Position numbers and translations under genes: made by a program
The notes under the pieces: model-generated
Told to the model about the DNA's origin: nothing
The model's database searches: none
The model's input: only the letters and a program-made list of their open reading frames with translations
Shown: positions 17,210 to 26,514 of the stretch, piece after piece
How the letters are laid out: each line of letters opens with the position of its first letter
Numbering within the stretch: the first letter of the stretch is position 1
Source of the DNA: an uncultured Atopobiaceae bacterium
GTDB taxonomy: Bacteria; Actinomycetota; Coriobacteriia; Coriobacteriales; Atopobiaceae
NCBI GenBank assembly: GCA_910579165.1
Contig: CAJTTF010000003.1
Location: 1-64,000, forward strand
Reading direction: 5' to 3'
DNA: 64,000 bases

Positions 17210-18572
17210 AGCACCAAAGCTCACCGCTGAACAAGAAGCAATTCTCAAGAAGAGTTCGTGCTATCAAAAGGCAGGATGGCTTCAAATCACCTGTAAGGGT
17301 GATCCATATGAAGTAGGTTTTCAGCACGGCTATCATGTTGCAGCAGAACTTGCCGATGCTATTCGTGTCTACACGTACATGACCATGCAGACGTTTGGCG
17401 TTGAGTACGACTATTTCGTGCAGGAGGCTGTAAAGCTTCATAAGGACAAACTGGGTGAAGAGTACACTCAAGAGATGCAGGGTATTGCGGATGGCTCAAC
17501 CGCTGCGGGGCACCCTCTATCATTTGATGATGTGTTGGGATGGAATGCCTGGATGGAGGTATCTGGTTATTGGTGGCCCCTCAACGTGCAGAATTACGAT
17601 AACGCGCCTGAGCGCGTCCCTACGCATAAGAGTTCACACTGTTCTGCGTTTGTCGCAACGGGATCTGCAACGGCCGATGGCAACCCGGTTATAGGGCATG
17701 AGTCCTTCGATGAGTTTTGGAGCGGGCAGTACTTCAATATCTACAATGACATTACGCCTGCCAAAGGGCATCGCGTCGTCATGCAAACAATGCCGGGATG
17801 TATAAGCTCTATGACAGATTACAACGTGACCGATGCGGGACTCGCTGTAACAGAAACTACCCTCGCGGGTTTTGTCGGCTACGACCCAGCGGGTACGCCA
17901 GAATACGTTCGCGCACGCCGCGCCGTTCAGTACGCAGATGACATTAATTCGTTCGTGGATCTTATGCAGGAAGGCAACAACGGAGGGTACGCAAATGCGT
18001 GGCTTATTGCTGATACAAACACCGGCGAGATTGCTCGCTATGAACAAGGCCTTAAGTATCAAAGTCTAGAGCGCACCCATGATGGCTCCTTCTTTGGTTG
18101 TAATGCTGTGTTTGATCCGCGCATTCGTAATTTGGAATGTGTTGACAATGGGTTCAACGATCCACGTCAGCAAACAGGAGCTCGGAGGCAGAGGTGGATG
18201 GAGTTACTCGCAAAGTACAACGGCTCTATCACCCGAGAAATAGGCCAGCGCATGCTTGAGGACACGTACGACGTTTATTTAGGTTACGACAATCCATCTA
18301 GCCGCTGCATCTGTTCTCACTACGATGTTGATCCGCAATACTTTGCTGATGATCCTAAGGCCGTCTGGAACGTTCCTTTCTACCCCGCTGGTTCGTGTGA
18401 TGGCAAGTGTGCCGATACGGAGGACATAAAGAACATGCGCTTTTGGCATCGTATAGGTCGTGCAGATGGCGTTGAATTTGATGCCGAGCAATTCTTTGAA
18501 GAGCACCCTCTGTGGGCATGGCAAAAGGGCTATACAAAATCGCGTCCTTCTGAACCTTGGATATTGCCGTAG
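17121..18572 (+). CDS. C45/phospholipase-B-like Ntn hydrolase
   Basis: This 483-residue protein resembles autoproteolytic N-terminal-nucleophile hydrolases (acyl-CoA:6-APA acyltransferase C45 or phospholipase B-like). The likely nucleophile is Cys174 in KSSHCSAFVATG, followed by NPVIGHESFDEF. The segment before it would be the propeptide removed on self-cleavage. No signal peptide is visible. A clear AAGGAG before the ATG at 17121 fixes the start despite overlap with plsC. Next to pepC and two amino-acid permeases, an amide or peptide substrate is plausible, but it is not shown. Confidence 0.7.
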   Translation: MDTAQSQKQFKAQTQSHIYNQTQNTQRPSKAPKLTAEQEAILKKSSCYQKAGWLQITCKGDPYEVGFQHGYHVAAELADAIRVYTYMTMQTFGVEYDYFVQEAVKLHKDKLGEEYTQEMQGIADGSTAAGHPLSFDDVLGWNAWMEVSGYWWPLNVQNYDNAPERVPTHKSSHCSAFVATGSATADGNPVIGHESFDEFWSGQYFNIYNDITPAKGHRVVMQTMPGCISSMTDYNVTDAGLAVTETTLAGFVGYDPAGTPEYVRARRAVQYADDINSFVDLMQEGNNGGYANAWLIADTNTGEIARYEQGLKYQSLERTHDGSFFGCNAVFDPRIRNLECVDNGFNDPRQQTGARRQRWMELLAKYNGSITREIGQRMLEDTYDVYLGYDNPSSRCICSHYDVDPQYFADDPKAVWNVPFYPAGSCDGKCADTEDIKNMRFWHRIGRADGVEFDAEQFFEEHPLWAWQKGYTKSRPSEPWILP

Positions 18573-18666
18573 GCATTCTCAAGAAGAAAGCGAATACTTT
18601 ACGCAAATTTGAGCAAACTAAAATCAGCGGTTACATACCGTTCGAGAAAAAAGGAGTTGGTGCAAG

Positions 18667-20019
18667 ATGAACATACAAACAAACGATCTAGAAAGAATGT
18701 CAAACGACTATAAGGGTAAAGAGACGCAACAGGTCATCTCGCGCGCCGCTCAAAATGTAGGCATCGATCAAGCCGCTGAAAAGACAACGCTTTATGCCAC
18801 GGATCAGTTCCAGTTCTCTATTGACGTGGACTCGGAGGTACCAGCCAACCAGCTCCAAAGTGGACGTTGCTGGATGTTTGCAACGCTCAACACACTTCGT
18901 TGGCATATCGAGAAAAATCTCAAACTCCCCAAAGGAAGTTTTGAGCTTGCTCAGGCCTACAACGCGTTTTATAACAAACTAGAACGCGCTAATTGGTTCA
19001 TGACACGCATTATCCAGACGGCTGATGCAGATCTTCAGGACCAAGAAGTTGTATGGCTCTTGACCAATGCTATGCAAGACGGCGGTGACTTTCCTATGAT
19101 GATTGACCTCGTCAAGAAGTATGGTGTCGTTCCCCATACCGCAATGTCTGAGACGTATTGCATCAACAATACTTCCAAGCTCAACGATATCCTCTCTAAG
19201 CTCCTGAGAAAAGATGCGCTTGTTCTTCGCTCGCTCGTTCATGAAGCGGCTTCAAAAGAGCAACTTGAAGCCAAGCAGAAAGAGATGCTCAATGAGGTCT
19301 ATCGAGTCCTCTGCGTAACTATTGGCGAGCCTCCTAAAACCTTCGATTTTGAGTATCGCGATAAGGATGGAAAATTCCACGCAGATTACAACCTCACGCC
19401 ACAAGAATTTACAAAGAAATACGTTCCTATAAACCTTGAGGACTACGTAGGAGTCTGCAACATTCCTGAGAAAATGGTGCCCTATGGCAGCTCGTTTGGC
19501 GTGCAAGATTCAAACGAAATCATCGATGGCCAACCCAACCGCTATCTCAACGTTCCTATGGAGGAGTTAAAGCGCGTTGCCATTGAGCAGCTCAAGGCAG
19601 GAGAGCCCGTGTGGTTTGGCTGCGACGTCCTACAGATGTCAGACTTCCAAAGAGGGTTGCTCTCCCTTGATTTGTATGACTACAACAAGATGTTTGATAT
19701 TGACCTCGATCTCACAAAAGAGCAGCGCTATGTAACCCGCATCAGCGGACCAACGCATGCTATGACGCTTGCCGGCGTTGATTTAGACGAGAATGGCAAG
19801 CCCGTTCGTTGGAAAGTTGAGAACAGTTGGGGCACTGAGGCACATGGTAAACCTGTGGGGCACGGTGGCTACTTTATTATGGATGACGCCTGGTTTGATC
19901 AATACATGTTTGAGGTTGCTGTTAGGCGCGGTCTCATTTCCGATAAGTACCGCGCAGGTCTAGACAAAGAACCGGTCATTCTGCCTTACTGGAATATCTT
20001 TAACCCCGTTGAAGGCTAA
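18667..20019 (+). CDS. pepC: Aminopeptidase C (bleomycin hydrolase family, C1)
   Basis: This is a cytoplasmic cysteine aminopeptidase that trims peptides. The papain-like catalytic triad is visible: Cys68 in SGRCWMFATL, His364 in GPTHAMTLAG and Asn386 in VENSWG. The 450-residue length matches PepC. It has no signal sequence, as expected. Together with the upstream hydrolase and the two permeases downstream it forms an amino-acid scavenging group. The gap to the permease (20020-20206) shows no clear feature. Confidence 0.95.
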   Translation: MNIQTNDLERMSNDYKGKETQQVISRAAQNVGIDQAAEKTTLYATDQFQFSIDVDSEVPANQLQSGRCWMFATLNTLRWHIEKNLKLPKGSFELAQAYNAFYNKLERANWFMTRIIQTADADLQDQEVVWLLTNAMQDGGDFPMMIDLVKKYGVVPHTAMSETYCINNTSKLNDILSKLLRKDALVLRSLVHEAASKEQLEAKQKEMLNEVYRVLCVTIGEPPKTFDFEYRDKDGKFHADYNLTPQEFTKKYVPINLEDYVGVCNIPEKMVPYGSSFGVQDSNEIIDGQPNRYLNVPMEELKRVAIEQLKAGEPVWFGCDVLQMSDFQRGLLSLDLYDYNKMFDIDLDLTKEQRYVTRISGPTHAMTLAGVDLDENGKPVRWKVENSWGTEAHGKPVGHGGYFIMDDAWFDQYMFEVAVRRGLISDKYRAGLDKEPVILPYWNIFNPVEG

Positions 20020-20206
20020 TTATAGAGGACAAGAGATATCCACGAGATAGACAGGCACTAAGAATAGAATTAGGTGCAGGATGCAAGTAAGAAAGATATC
20101 GATGCAGTTCCTAAAATCAGAGATCGATCTTATTAAATAAGTATAGGCAGGATTTTCGCCTTCACAAAGATTGAGAGATAACACATAAGTAGAGAGGACA
20201 TCTCCC

Positions 20207-22435
20207 ATGTTTAACATATCACACTTAAAGAAGGCGAAAGGTCATGCCGATGCTGCTACTAAAGCTCCCGTGACGAGTGCAAAGTCATCTGGATATATAT
20301 CACTCATGGCGCTCGTCATGATGAACGTCACCATCATAGGTTCTGTTGCAAACGATGTGCAGCAAGCATACTACGGGCTTTCTTCCATCACGCTCTTTAT
20401 CATTGGAGCAATAGTCTTCTTCTTGCCAACAGGCCTCGTTGCCGCTGAACTTGCCAGTGGATGGTCACAGCGTGGCGGAATATTTAGGTGGGTAGGCGAA
20501 GCGATGGGACCGGGCCTTGCCTTTGCATGCTTGCTCGTTCTTTGGTTTCAAACTTCTATTAACTTTGGATCAGGGGTGGCCACCGCCTCCACCACGATGG
20601 GTTTCTACACGCCAGATTGGGATTGGGCTAAGGCCTTCGTAAACCAAACGGGACACGGCACCCTGCAAGTCATTTTTATGATTGGATGGCTTGCGTTCTA
20701 TTGGCTCTTGACCTGGATATCTACCAAGGGCGTAAAGGCGTTTGCGCGCCTCACAAAATACGGGGTGCTTATCGGCACGTTTATACCTCTGGCCTTCATG
20801 GTAATCATGTGTGTGGTTTATCTTGCAACGGGCCATCCATCCAATATTACGGTTACGCCTGAGGCCTTTAATCCTTTCTCGGGAGGGTTCAAGCTTGCTA
20901 CGCTCTCACTTGCGGCAGGCGTCTTCTTCAGCTTTGCTGGTATTGATATGAATGCAGCGCATATTAAGCAACTTAAAAACCCTCAGAAAGAATTCACCAA
21001 ATCCATCTTCATCTGTATGGCGCTTACCCTTGTCATCTTTATTGCCGGTACCCTTGTCATTGCTATTGTCACACCTGTTGGTCAGATGAATCTTGTCTAT
21101 GGGTTGTTCCAAACCTATAAGATTTTGGGCGACACCATAGGCATTGGATGGGTCTACGTGCTCTTTGCCTGGGCTGGACTTGGTGCGTCAATTGCTTCAC
21201 TCGTTACTAACATGGCGGGGCCTTCCTACATGCTTGGCCAGGCGGGACGCTCCGGCTTCTTGCCGCCTAAGCTACAATCAAACAATAAACATGGCATGCC
21301 CTCAAAGCTCATGTATCTCCAGATGGCATTCATGACGATTATTGCCTTCCTGTTCTTCCTCATTCCTAATATCCAAGGTTTTGTCATTCTTATTACGCAG
21401 TCCATCACCATTCTGTACATGCTCTATTACGTTCTCATGTTTATTTCGTTCCTTAAATTGCGTCACGATCAGCCTAATCGTCCTCGTGGCTTTAAGGTTC
21501 CCGGCGGCAAGATTGGTGCCTATGTTGTAGCGGGCGTAGGACTTGCTGCGTGTGCGTTTGGTATTGTCCTCGCAATTATTCCGCCTGCCCAGATTAGCGC
21601 TGGCGATACGGGTGGCTCGATTACCTACGTAGGAACCATCCTTGGCATTATCGCTGGGGTTCTAGTAATATGTTTTGCCCTATATCGTTGGTCCAAGAAG
21701 AATCAATGGGCAGATCCAGAAAATCAGTTTGCTCCCTTTACGTGGCAGATTGAAGGACTCAAGAAGCCAGAAAGAGTTACCTCTAACGTACCTACTGCAC
21801 TTCTATCTGAAGGCCAGAACCCCATGGGCCTTCCCATCAAAAAACTCTGGAACCCCAATGAACAAATTCCTCTTACGGCTGCACAAGCAGCAGGAACCGA
21901 GGAGCTTGCCGACGATGATCCTGCAGCTATCAATCATCCGGTAAAAACAAACGGCGTATCGCCTACGGCACCTGGTGCGGTGTCTATGAGCCAGCCCCCA
22001 GTCATCTCTGAGGCAGCTGGTATTGGAACCTCCGCAGATGCTGGTGTTAAATCAAACACGAGTGCAGAGAGCAAAGCTGTGGCCGTTGAGCAAGATCCTG
22101 ATTTGCCTCCGGTCAGCGCCGAGGCCGTTCGCCAAGAGCATGTTCCTCAAAAACCAGTAGAGGCATCAAAACGCGCAACCGCAGCAGAGAAGAAAATAGA
22201 ATCTCAAATCACTGCCGAGAAAACCAAGGAAGAAGAACTTCAGAAACAAGAGGCTGCTCTCAAGAACGAGGTTAAGGCAGATTCGGATTTGGCTTCCGCA
22301 ACACGCGAGGTTAAAGAGGCGCAAGCTGAAGTAAAAGCAAGCAAGGCAGATGCAGAAGACTCAAAGAGCGATACACGCGCACAGCAAAAAGGCGATGCGC
22401 ACGCACAGAAAAAGAGCAATGGGCCAGCGCAATAA
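20207..22435 (+). CDS. APC amino-acid permease with long repeat-bearing C-terminal tail
   Basis: This inner-membrane amino-acid transporter belongs to the APC superfamily and resembles the glutamate:GABA antiporter/YjeM branch. About twelve membrane segments span residues 28-510 (MNVTIIGSVANDVQQAYYGL is typical of the first). The last 230 residues are hydrophilic and charged, rich in Ala, Lys and Glu, and end in octad repeats such as AHAQKKSN. The stop codon at 22433-22435 interrupts an octad; the same frame and repeat continue for four more octads and stay open to 22567. Substrate is inferred only. Confidence 0.88.
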   Translation: MFNISHLKKAKGHADAATKAPVTSAKSSGYISLMALVMMNVTIIGSVANDVQQAYYGLSSITLFIIGAIVFFLPTGLVAAELASGWSQRGGIFRWVGEAMGPGLAFACLLVLWFQTSINFGSGVATASTTMGFYTPDWDWAKAFVNQTGHGTLQVIFMIGWLAFYWLLTWISTKGVKAFARLTKYGVLIGTFIPLAFMVIMCVVYLATGHPSNITVTPEAFNPFSGGFKLATLSLAAGVFFSFAGIDMNAAHIKQLKNPQKEFTKSIFICMALTLVIFIAGTLVIAIVTPVGQMNLVYGLFQTYKILGDTIGIGWVYVLFAWAGLGASIASLVTNMAGPSYMLGQAGRSGFLPPKLQSNNKHGMPSKLMYLQMAFMTIIAFLFFLIPNIQGFVILITQSITILYMLYYVLMFISFLKLRHDQPNRPRGFKVPGGKIGAYVVAGVGLAACAFGIVLAIIPPAQISAGDTGGSITYVGTILGIIAGVLVICFALYRWSKKNQWADPENQFAPFTWQIEGLKKPERVTSNVPTALLSEGQNPMGLPIKKLWNPNEQIPLTAAQAAGTEELADDDPAAINHPVKTNGVSPTAPGAVSMSQPPVISEAAGIGTSADAGVKSNTSAESKAVAVEQDPDLPPVSAEAVRQEHVPQKPVEASKRATAAEKKIESQITAEKTKEEELQKQEAALKNEVKADSDLASATREVKEAQAEVKASKADAEDSKSDTRAQQKGDAHAQKKSNGPAQ

Positions 22436-22516
22436 AAGAGCAATCCGTGCGGACAGACAAAAAGCGATGCGCGTGCGAACCAAACAAGTAATCCAGATTC
22501 ACAGAACGCCAAAGAT
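22349..22516 (+). repeat. 24-bp (octapeptide) repeat crossing a stop codon
   Basis: Seven units start at 22349, 22373, 22397, 22421, 22445, 22469 and 22493. They read DAEDSKSD, TRAQQKGD, AHAQKKSN, GPAQ-stop-KSN, PCGQTKSD, ARANQTSN and PDSQNAKD. The stop codon replaces the fifth residue of the fourth octad. The periodicity and the frame continue after it. Confidence 0.85.
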
Positions 22517-22544
22517 GTAAAAGAGCAAGAGGAGCATTGGACTC

Positions 22545-24026
22545 ATGGCAAACGAACACGCAAAGATTGATGTAAAGCAAGCGCAAGCCAACAACGCTGC
22601 GACGAGCGCAGCTGGTACCCCTGGTTCAGCGACAGTTGCGTCTTCAAGTACCGACGGCGCCGCTTCTTCAACCGCAACTGCGACTGCTGCACGTAAATTG
22701 AGCGTGAAAAACATGGTGACCTATGGGCTTATCCAAATGGTCCCTATTGCGCCCTTTGCTATTTATGCCTCAGTCTACAACGCAAGCGGCGGTATGCCAG
22801 CGCTCCCATACCTTATTGGTTTTATTGGAATGCTCTTTACCGTCTTTTCCTTTGCGGTGATGATCCCGCTCTTTCCTAGCTCCGGGTCTATTTATACTTA
22901 CTGTAGCAGGGCTATCGCTCCCATCGTCGGTTTTATCGCGGGCTGGCTTATGCTGATGCAATACCTCATTACGCCTGATTTGATGTTTATCCAGGCAGGA
23001 CAGGCTTTGAATCAGTTTATTCATGCGGTACCCGTCTGGGCGTGGTGCCTCATCTTTTTGTCCTTTGTAGCTTTTGTCTCTATGCGCTCACTTAAAAACA
23101 TTGTCCGCATTGACATGGTTGCCCTCATCGCCGAGCTCATTGTGTTTACAGTATTTATCGTATTGGGAATTGTTTACATCGTTGGGCATCCAGAGACCTC
23201 TGACTTTTCTTTCTCGAATTTCTTTAATCCAAAAGCGTTTAATCTGAGCGGCATGATGAGTGGCGTGAGTCTTTGTGCCATGAGCTTTGTTGGCTTTGGT
23301 TGTGTGGCCACTTTGACAGAAGAGTCACTCAATCCAAAGAAGGGACCGGCACGCGCTATGCTTATCATCGTCCTCATTCTAGGCGTGATGTTTGTGGGGT
23401 TGTGCTATATCACAAGCTGCATTGACTGCAAGGGAGCGGCCACTGGAGCACTCAGCCAACAAGCACTGATGGAAGCAGATCCCAACACAGGATTTTATGT
23501 ACTGGCTAACCGGATTGGTGGCGGTTGGTATGGAATTGTCTGCGCTGTGGCAAACGCTCTTGCCCTAGGTGTGTTCACTAGTTTGGCCGCAACCGTGTCC
23601 ATTTCACGTGTTATCTATGTCATGTCTCAATCTGGTGCACTGCCTAAGATCTTGGGAAAGAAGAATGTCAAGACAAATGTGCCAACATCGGCAACTGTAT
23701 TTGTCAATGTACTGTCGCTTGCTATGATCTTTCTTTTAATCCAGTTTGGTATGACGGATGTTGCACGTCTTTCTAACTTTGGCGCGCTTGCTACCTATTG
23801 CCTCCTGAACATCGCCGTACTTTGGTATTGCTTCTTCCGCAAGAAGGAGAAGCTCTCTTTTGTTCGTGCATTTGTGCTGCCCCTCTGCGGCGCGCTTGTG
23901 ACAGGAGCCATCTTCTTCTCGATTGATATGCGGGTTGCTCTTCTTGGTTGGATTTGGGTTGCCGTTGGCGTTGTCTATTATTTCATGGCGACACGCGTCT
24001 TCAAAAAACAGATCAATCTAGGTTAA
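22545..24026 (+). CDS. APC family amino-acid permease
   Basis: This is a 493-residue amino-acid permease with about twelve membrane segments beginning at KNMVTYGLIQMVPIAPFAIY (residue about 52). The first 50 residues are low-complexity (Ala, Thr, Ser). Motifs such as SGSIYTYCSRAIAPIVGFIAGW are characteristic of APC transporters. It begins 110 bases after the previous permease and is probably co-transcribed with it. The substrate is not evident. Confidence 0.88.
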   Translation: MANEHAKIDVKQAQANNAATSAAGTPGSATVASSSTDGAASSTATATAARKLSVKNMVTYGLIQMVPIAPFAIYASVYNASGGMPALPYLIGFIGMLFTVFSFAVMIPLFPSSGSIYTYCSRAIAPIVGFIAGWLMLMQYLITPDLMFIQAGQALNQFIHAVPVWAWCLIFLSFVAFVSMRSLKNIVRIDMVALIAELIVFTVFIVLGIVYIVGHPETSDFSFSNFFNPKAFNLSGMMSGVSLCAMSFVGFGCVATLTEESLNPKKGPARAMLIIVLILGVMFVGLCYITSCIDCKGAATGALSQQALMEADPNTGFYVLANRIGGGWYGIVCAVANALALGVFTSLAATVSISRVIYVMSQSGALPKILGKKNVKTNVPTSATVFVNVLSLAMIFLLIQFGMTDVARLSNFGALATYCLLNIAVLWYCFFRKKEKLSFVRAFVLPLCGALVTGAIFFSIDMRVALLGWIWVAVGVVYYFMATRVFKKQINLG

Positions 24027-24320
24027 CCTTTTATAAAACCTGCTAATTGCAGGGTGTCATTTGTTGCCTTTATTTACCTGTTTTGCTTTAAGTTTATGTG
24101 GCCTGATGTGCTTCATTCGACTCTGAGCAAACAGCACTATCCCTACCTGGAGCGCAATCTATGTAGTTTGGTCTAATTTCAATCATAGTTTGTTTATATG
24201 AATTCCTTGTTTTTTGATGTGATTGCTACATATGGATTATTTCAATGCTTGATTTCTTACGTAATCAAAAAAGTAAACCTAATCATACGTTTCGTGTATT
24301 ACAATAATGCTCCACATTAT
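24027..24320. other. AT-rich gap without a supported gene
   Basis: Nothing gene-like was found. A short CCTGC/GCAGG hairpin (24039-24053) follows the permease and may be a weak terminator. TACAAT at 24300-24305 is a possible -10 for the tRNA, but no good -35 is seen. Confidence 0.4.
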
Positions 24321-24397
<77 letters not shown>

Positions 24398-24405
24398 ACT
24401 CTTAC

Positions 24406-24445
24406 ACAGGTCAGTTCGTGAAATGCGACTGGCCTGTTCTTCTTA
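24406..24445 (+). terminator. Rho-independent terminator after tRNA-fMet
   Basis: ACAGGTCAGT (24406-24415) pairs with ACTGGCCTGT (24428-24437), ten pairs with one G-T wobble, followed by TCTTCTT. Confidence 0.8.
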
Positions 24446-24525
24446 AAAACCCAAAAAACCAATGGGCGCTTGAGAGGAATCTCGCAAACAGGTGTATTCA
24501 TAATTTCTCCACAGTTTAAAATAGC

Positions 24526-24558
24526 ACGTTACGTAGGGTCTTGCTCATAACGTTACGT
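24526..24558 (+). promoter_or_regulatory. Direct repeat ACGTTACGT, candidate operator of the MerR gene
   Basis: ACGTTACGT occurs at 24526-24534 and 24550-24558, 24 bases apart, just upstream of the MerR-type regulator gene. Autoregulation through this site is inferred. Confidence 0.4.
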
Positions 24559-24595
24559 GATGGTTTTACATTGCCCTCAGAAAGGAGGTGCGACT

Positions 24596-25369
24596 ATGGC
24601 CCAATATTCAACAGGCGAGCTTGCAAAACTTTCCAACGTGAGTGTACGCACCGTGCAGTTTTATGACGAGAAGGGACTTTTAAAGCCCAGCGACGTGACA
24701 GAAGGAGGGAGGCGACTTTATAGTGAAAAAGACGCTGCGGTCTTTCAGGAAATTGTCTTCTTAAAAGATCTTGGCTTTTCGCTCAAAGATATCGCTGCCA
24801 TACTGAGCGAGAAAAACCCAGCTGCAATGTTGAGCTTTCTTATGGATGAGCAAGAAGCAGAGATAAATGCCACTCTCGCATTAAAACGTCAGCAGTTGCA
24901 ACGCATTCGCGAACTGCGTGAGCAAGCTGCGCACATGAACATGAAAAGCAAAAATTCAATCAGTGCCATAGCCACCGTCATGGGTAAACAAAGAATGGAT
25001 AACAAGAAAAGATTGCGCAACATGAGAATATCGATGATTCTCGTAGGGATTCTCATGGATGTTTTCTGGATAGGTGGGCTCGTTAGGTGGATCATTGGTG
25101 GCGTTTGGTGGCCTTTTCTTATAGGCATGATTCTAGCGTGTCTGCTGGGGTTTCTTATTAGCTTGTACTACTACCATCACGTCGCTTACGTGTGCCCAAC
25201 AGACAATACGGTTTTCAGGCCACCGCTCTCAAAAATGATTCTTGCTCGACATACGCCCTCAACGCGCAATCTTACATGTCCTGCGTGCGGCGAAAAGCAT
25301 TTATGCCTTGAAATCTATGTCCCAGAAGGAGCACCAGAGCGCATCGGAAAAGATCTAGTCTGGAAATAA
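24596..25369 (+). CDS. Membrane-anchored MerR-family regulator
   Basis: This transcription regulator has a winged-helix MerR domain at residues 4-70 (YSTGELAKLSNVSVRTVQFYDEKGLL), a coiled dimerisation helix (80-115), two membrane segments (about 144-166 and 170-192), and a C-terminal cytoplasmic part with Cys200 and a CPACG knuckle (228-231). The start at 24596 is chosen because AAAGGAGG precedes it; an earlier GTG at 24557 lacks such a site. MerR proteins are normally soluble, so membrane sensing is suggested. It could respond to metal, redox state or an envelope signal; the targets are unknown. Confidence 0.85.
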   Translation: MAQYSTGELAKLSNVSVRTVQFYDEKGLLKPSDVTEGGRRLYSEKDAAVFQEIVFLKDLGFSLKDIAAILSEKNPAAMLSFLMDEQEAEINATLALKRQQLQRIRELREQAAHMNMKSKNSISAIATVMGKQRMDNKKRLRNMRISMILVGILMDVFWIGGLVRWIIGGVWWPFLIGMILACLLGFLISLYYYHHVAYVCPTDNTVFRPPLSKMILARHTPSTRNLTCPACGEKHLCLEIYVPEGAPERIGKDLVWK

Positions 25370-25491
25370 GGGCATCGTTGGAAACTAATGGGAGCCTTAG
25401 TGCTGGCATAAACTGTAGATTCAAGTTTGATGGTATTATTAACGCACCTTCTATCCTGGAGATAGACAGCAATAGACTATAAGGATGCTGC

Positions 25492-26514
25492 ATGATTAGT
25501 GTTACTCCACTCACGCGTGAAGAATATCAGAGTTGTTGCGCTCAAGAGGGATTACAGCTCCCCATTGAGCAGACGCCGCTTTGGGCTGACTTTGAGGAGA
25601 CCATTCCCGGCCGCACCTTTTTTGGATTCTATCGCGTTGATGCCCAGAAGCCCGAAGGGAACAGCTTCCTGTGTTGCATAGCCTTCATGAAGTATGAGAC
25701 GCACGGGTTTTCATTTCTCCGTGCACATCATGGCCCGGTATGGAAAATGCCTCCTACAAAGGACCAAGAGGAGCAAGTAATTAAGGCGCTTGTGGGCACT
25801 ATAAAAAATGCGGACCCCTCAATCGCATTTCTCCGCATCGCTGTTGAACATTACAAAGAGCTAAGTGAGCCCGTTCTATCAACCGTGCCCTACAACGAAA
25901 CTGTCAAAATTGACCTCTCTGATCCAACTGAAGATGCAATTCTTGCTACCTTTAAATCGCGAGGGCGCCGCGACGTAAGAAAGTCCCTCCGCGAATCGAG
26001 CGCCACGTTTCACGATGAAACGGCTCAAGCTGCGTTGGATTTTAGCCCTTATTATGAGCTCATGGTTGAAACCGCTCAGCGCGACGGTTTTGTGCCGGCG
26101 CCACAAAAGGATTACGAAAACTTCCTCCGCATTTTGGGGCCAGACCACACGAGGGTCTACGTTTCACGCGTAGATGACAAGATCGTTTCGTGGTCTATTG
26201 TGACTCTGCAGGGAGAAGAGGCTGTTCGCTACTATGGTGCCTCCATAAACAACCGAGAAACCCGCGCAGTTGATAAACAGGTTCTTAAAGAAGCGGCCGC
26301 ATTGGCTAGCGCCGGAGCAAAGCGCTATGACCTCATGGGCATTGGAAGCGATGATTTTTCGCCAAGCATCAAACCGCTTAGAGAGTTTAAGACTAAATTT
26401 GCACAAGAGACGGTATTTGTTGCTCCAGACCGCGACGTTCCCATTAAGAAGACCCTTTATCGCGCCTTGAAGCTGGTAAAGGCTATCCAGTTATTGTTTT
26501 TACGAAATGATTAG
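25492..26514 (+). CDS. FemAB-type aminoacyltransferase
   Basis: This member of the FemX/FemAB family, with tandem GNAT folds, uses aminoacyl-tRNA to add amino acids to the lipid II stem peptide. Recognisable parts are QTPLWADFEE near the N terminus, FLRAHHGPVWK, FKSRGRRDVRKSLRES, and the C-terminal YDLMGIGSDDFSPSIKPLREFKTKFA. At 340 residues it lacks or has shortened the coiled-coil arm of the longer S. aureus FemA. Its 3' end overlaps the convergent abiEii gene by 32 bases. Confidence 0.88.
   Translation: MISVTPLTREEYQSCCAQEGLQLPIEQTPLWADFEETIPGRTFFGFYRVDAQKPEGNSFLCCIAFMKYETHGFSFLRAHHGPVWKMPPTKDQEEQVIKALVGTIKNADPSIAFLRIAVEHYKELSEPVLSTVPYNETVKIDLSDPTEDAILATFKSRGRRDVRKSLRESSATFHDETAQAALDFSPYYELMVETAQRDGFVPAPQKDYENFLRILGPDHTRVYVSRVDDKIVSWSIVTLQGEEAVRYYGASINNRETRAVDKQVLKEAAALASAGAKRYDLMGIGSDDFSPSIKPLREFKTKFAQETVFVAPDRDVPIKKTLYRALKLVKAIQLLFLRND

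Noticed and set aside
22433..22435. Selenocysteine or other recoding at the permease stop
   Set aside because: The codon is TAA, which is not used for selenocysteine or pyrrolysine; simple nonsense change within a repeat is the plainer reading.
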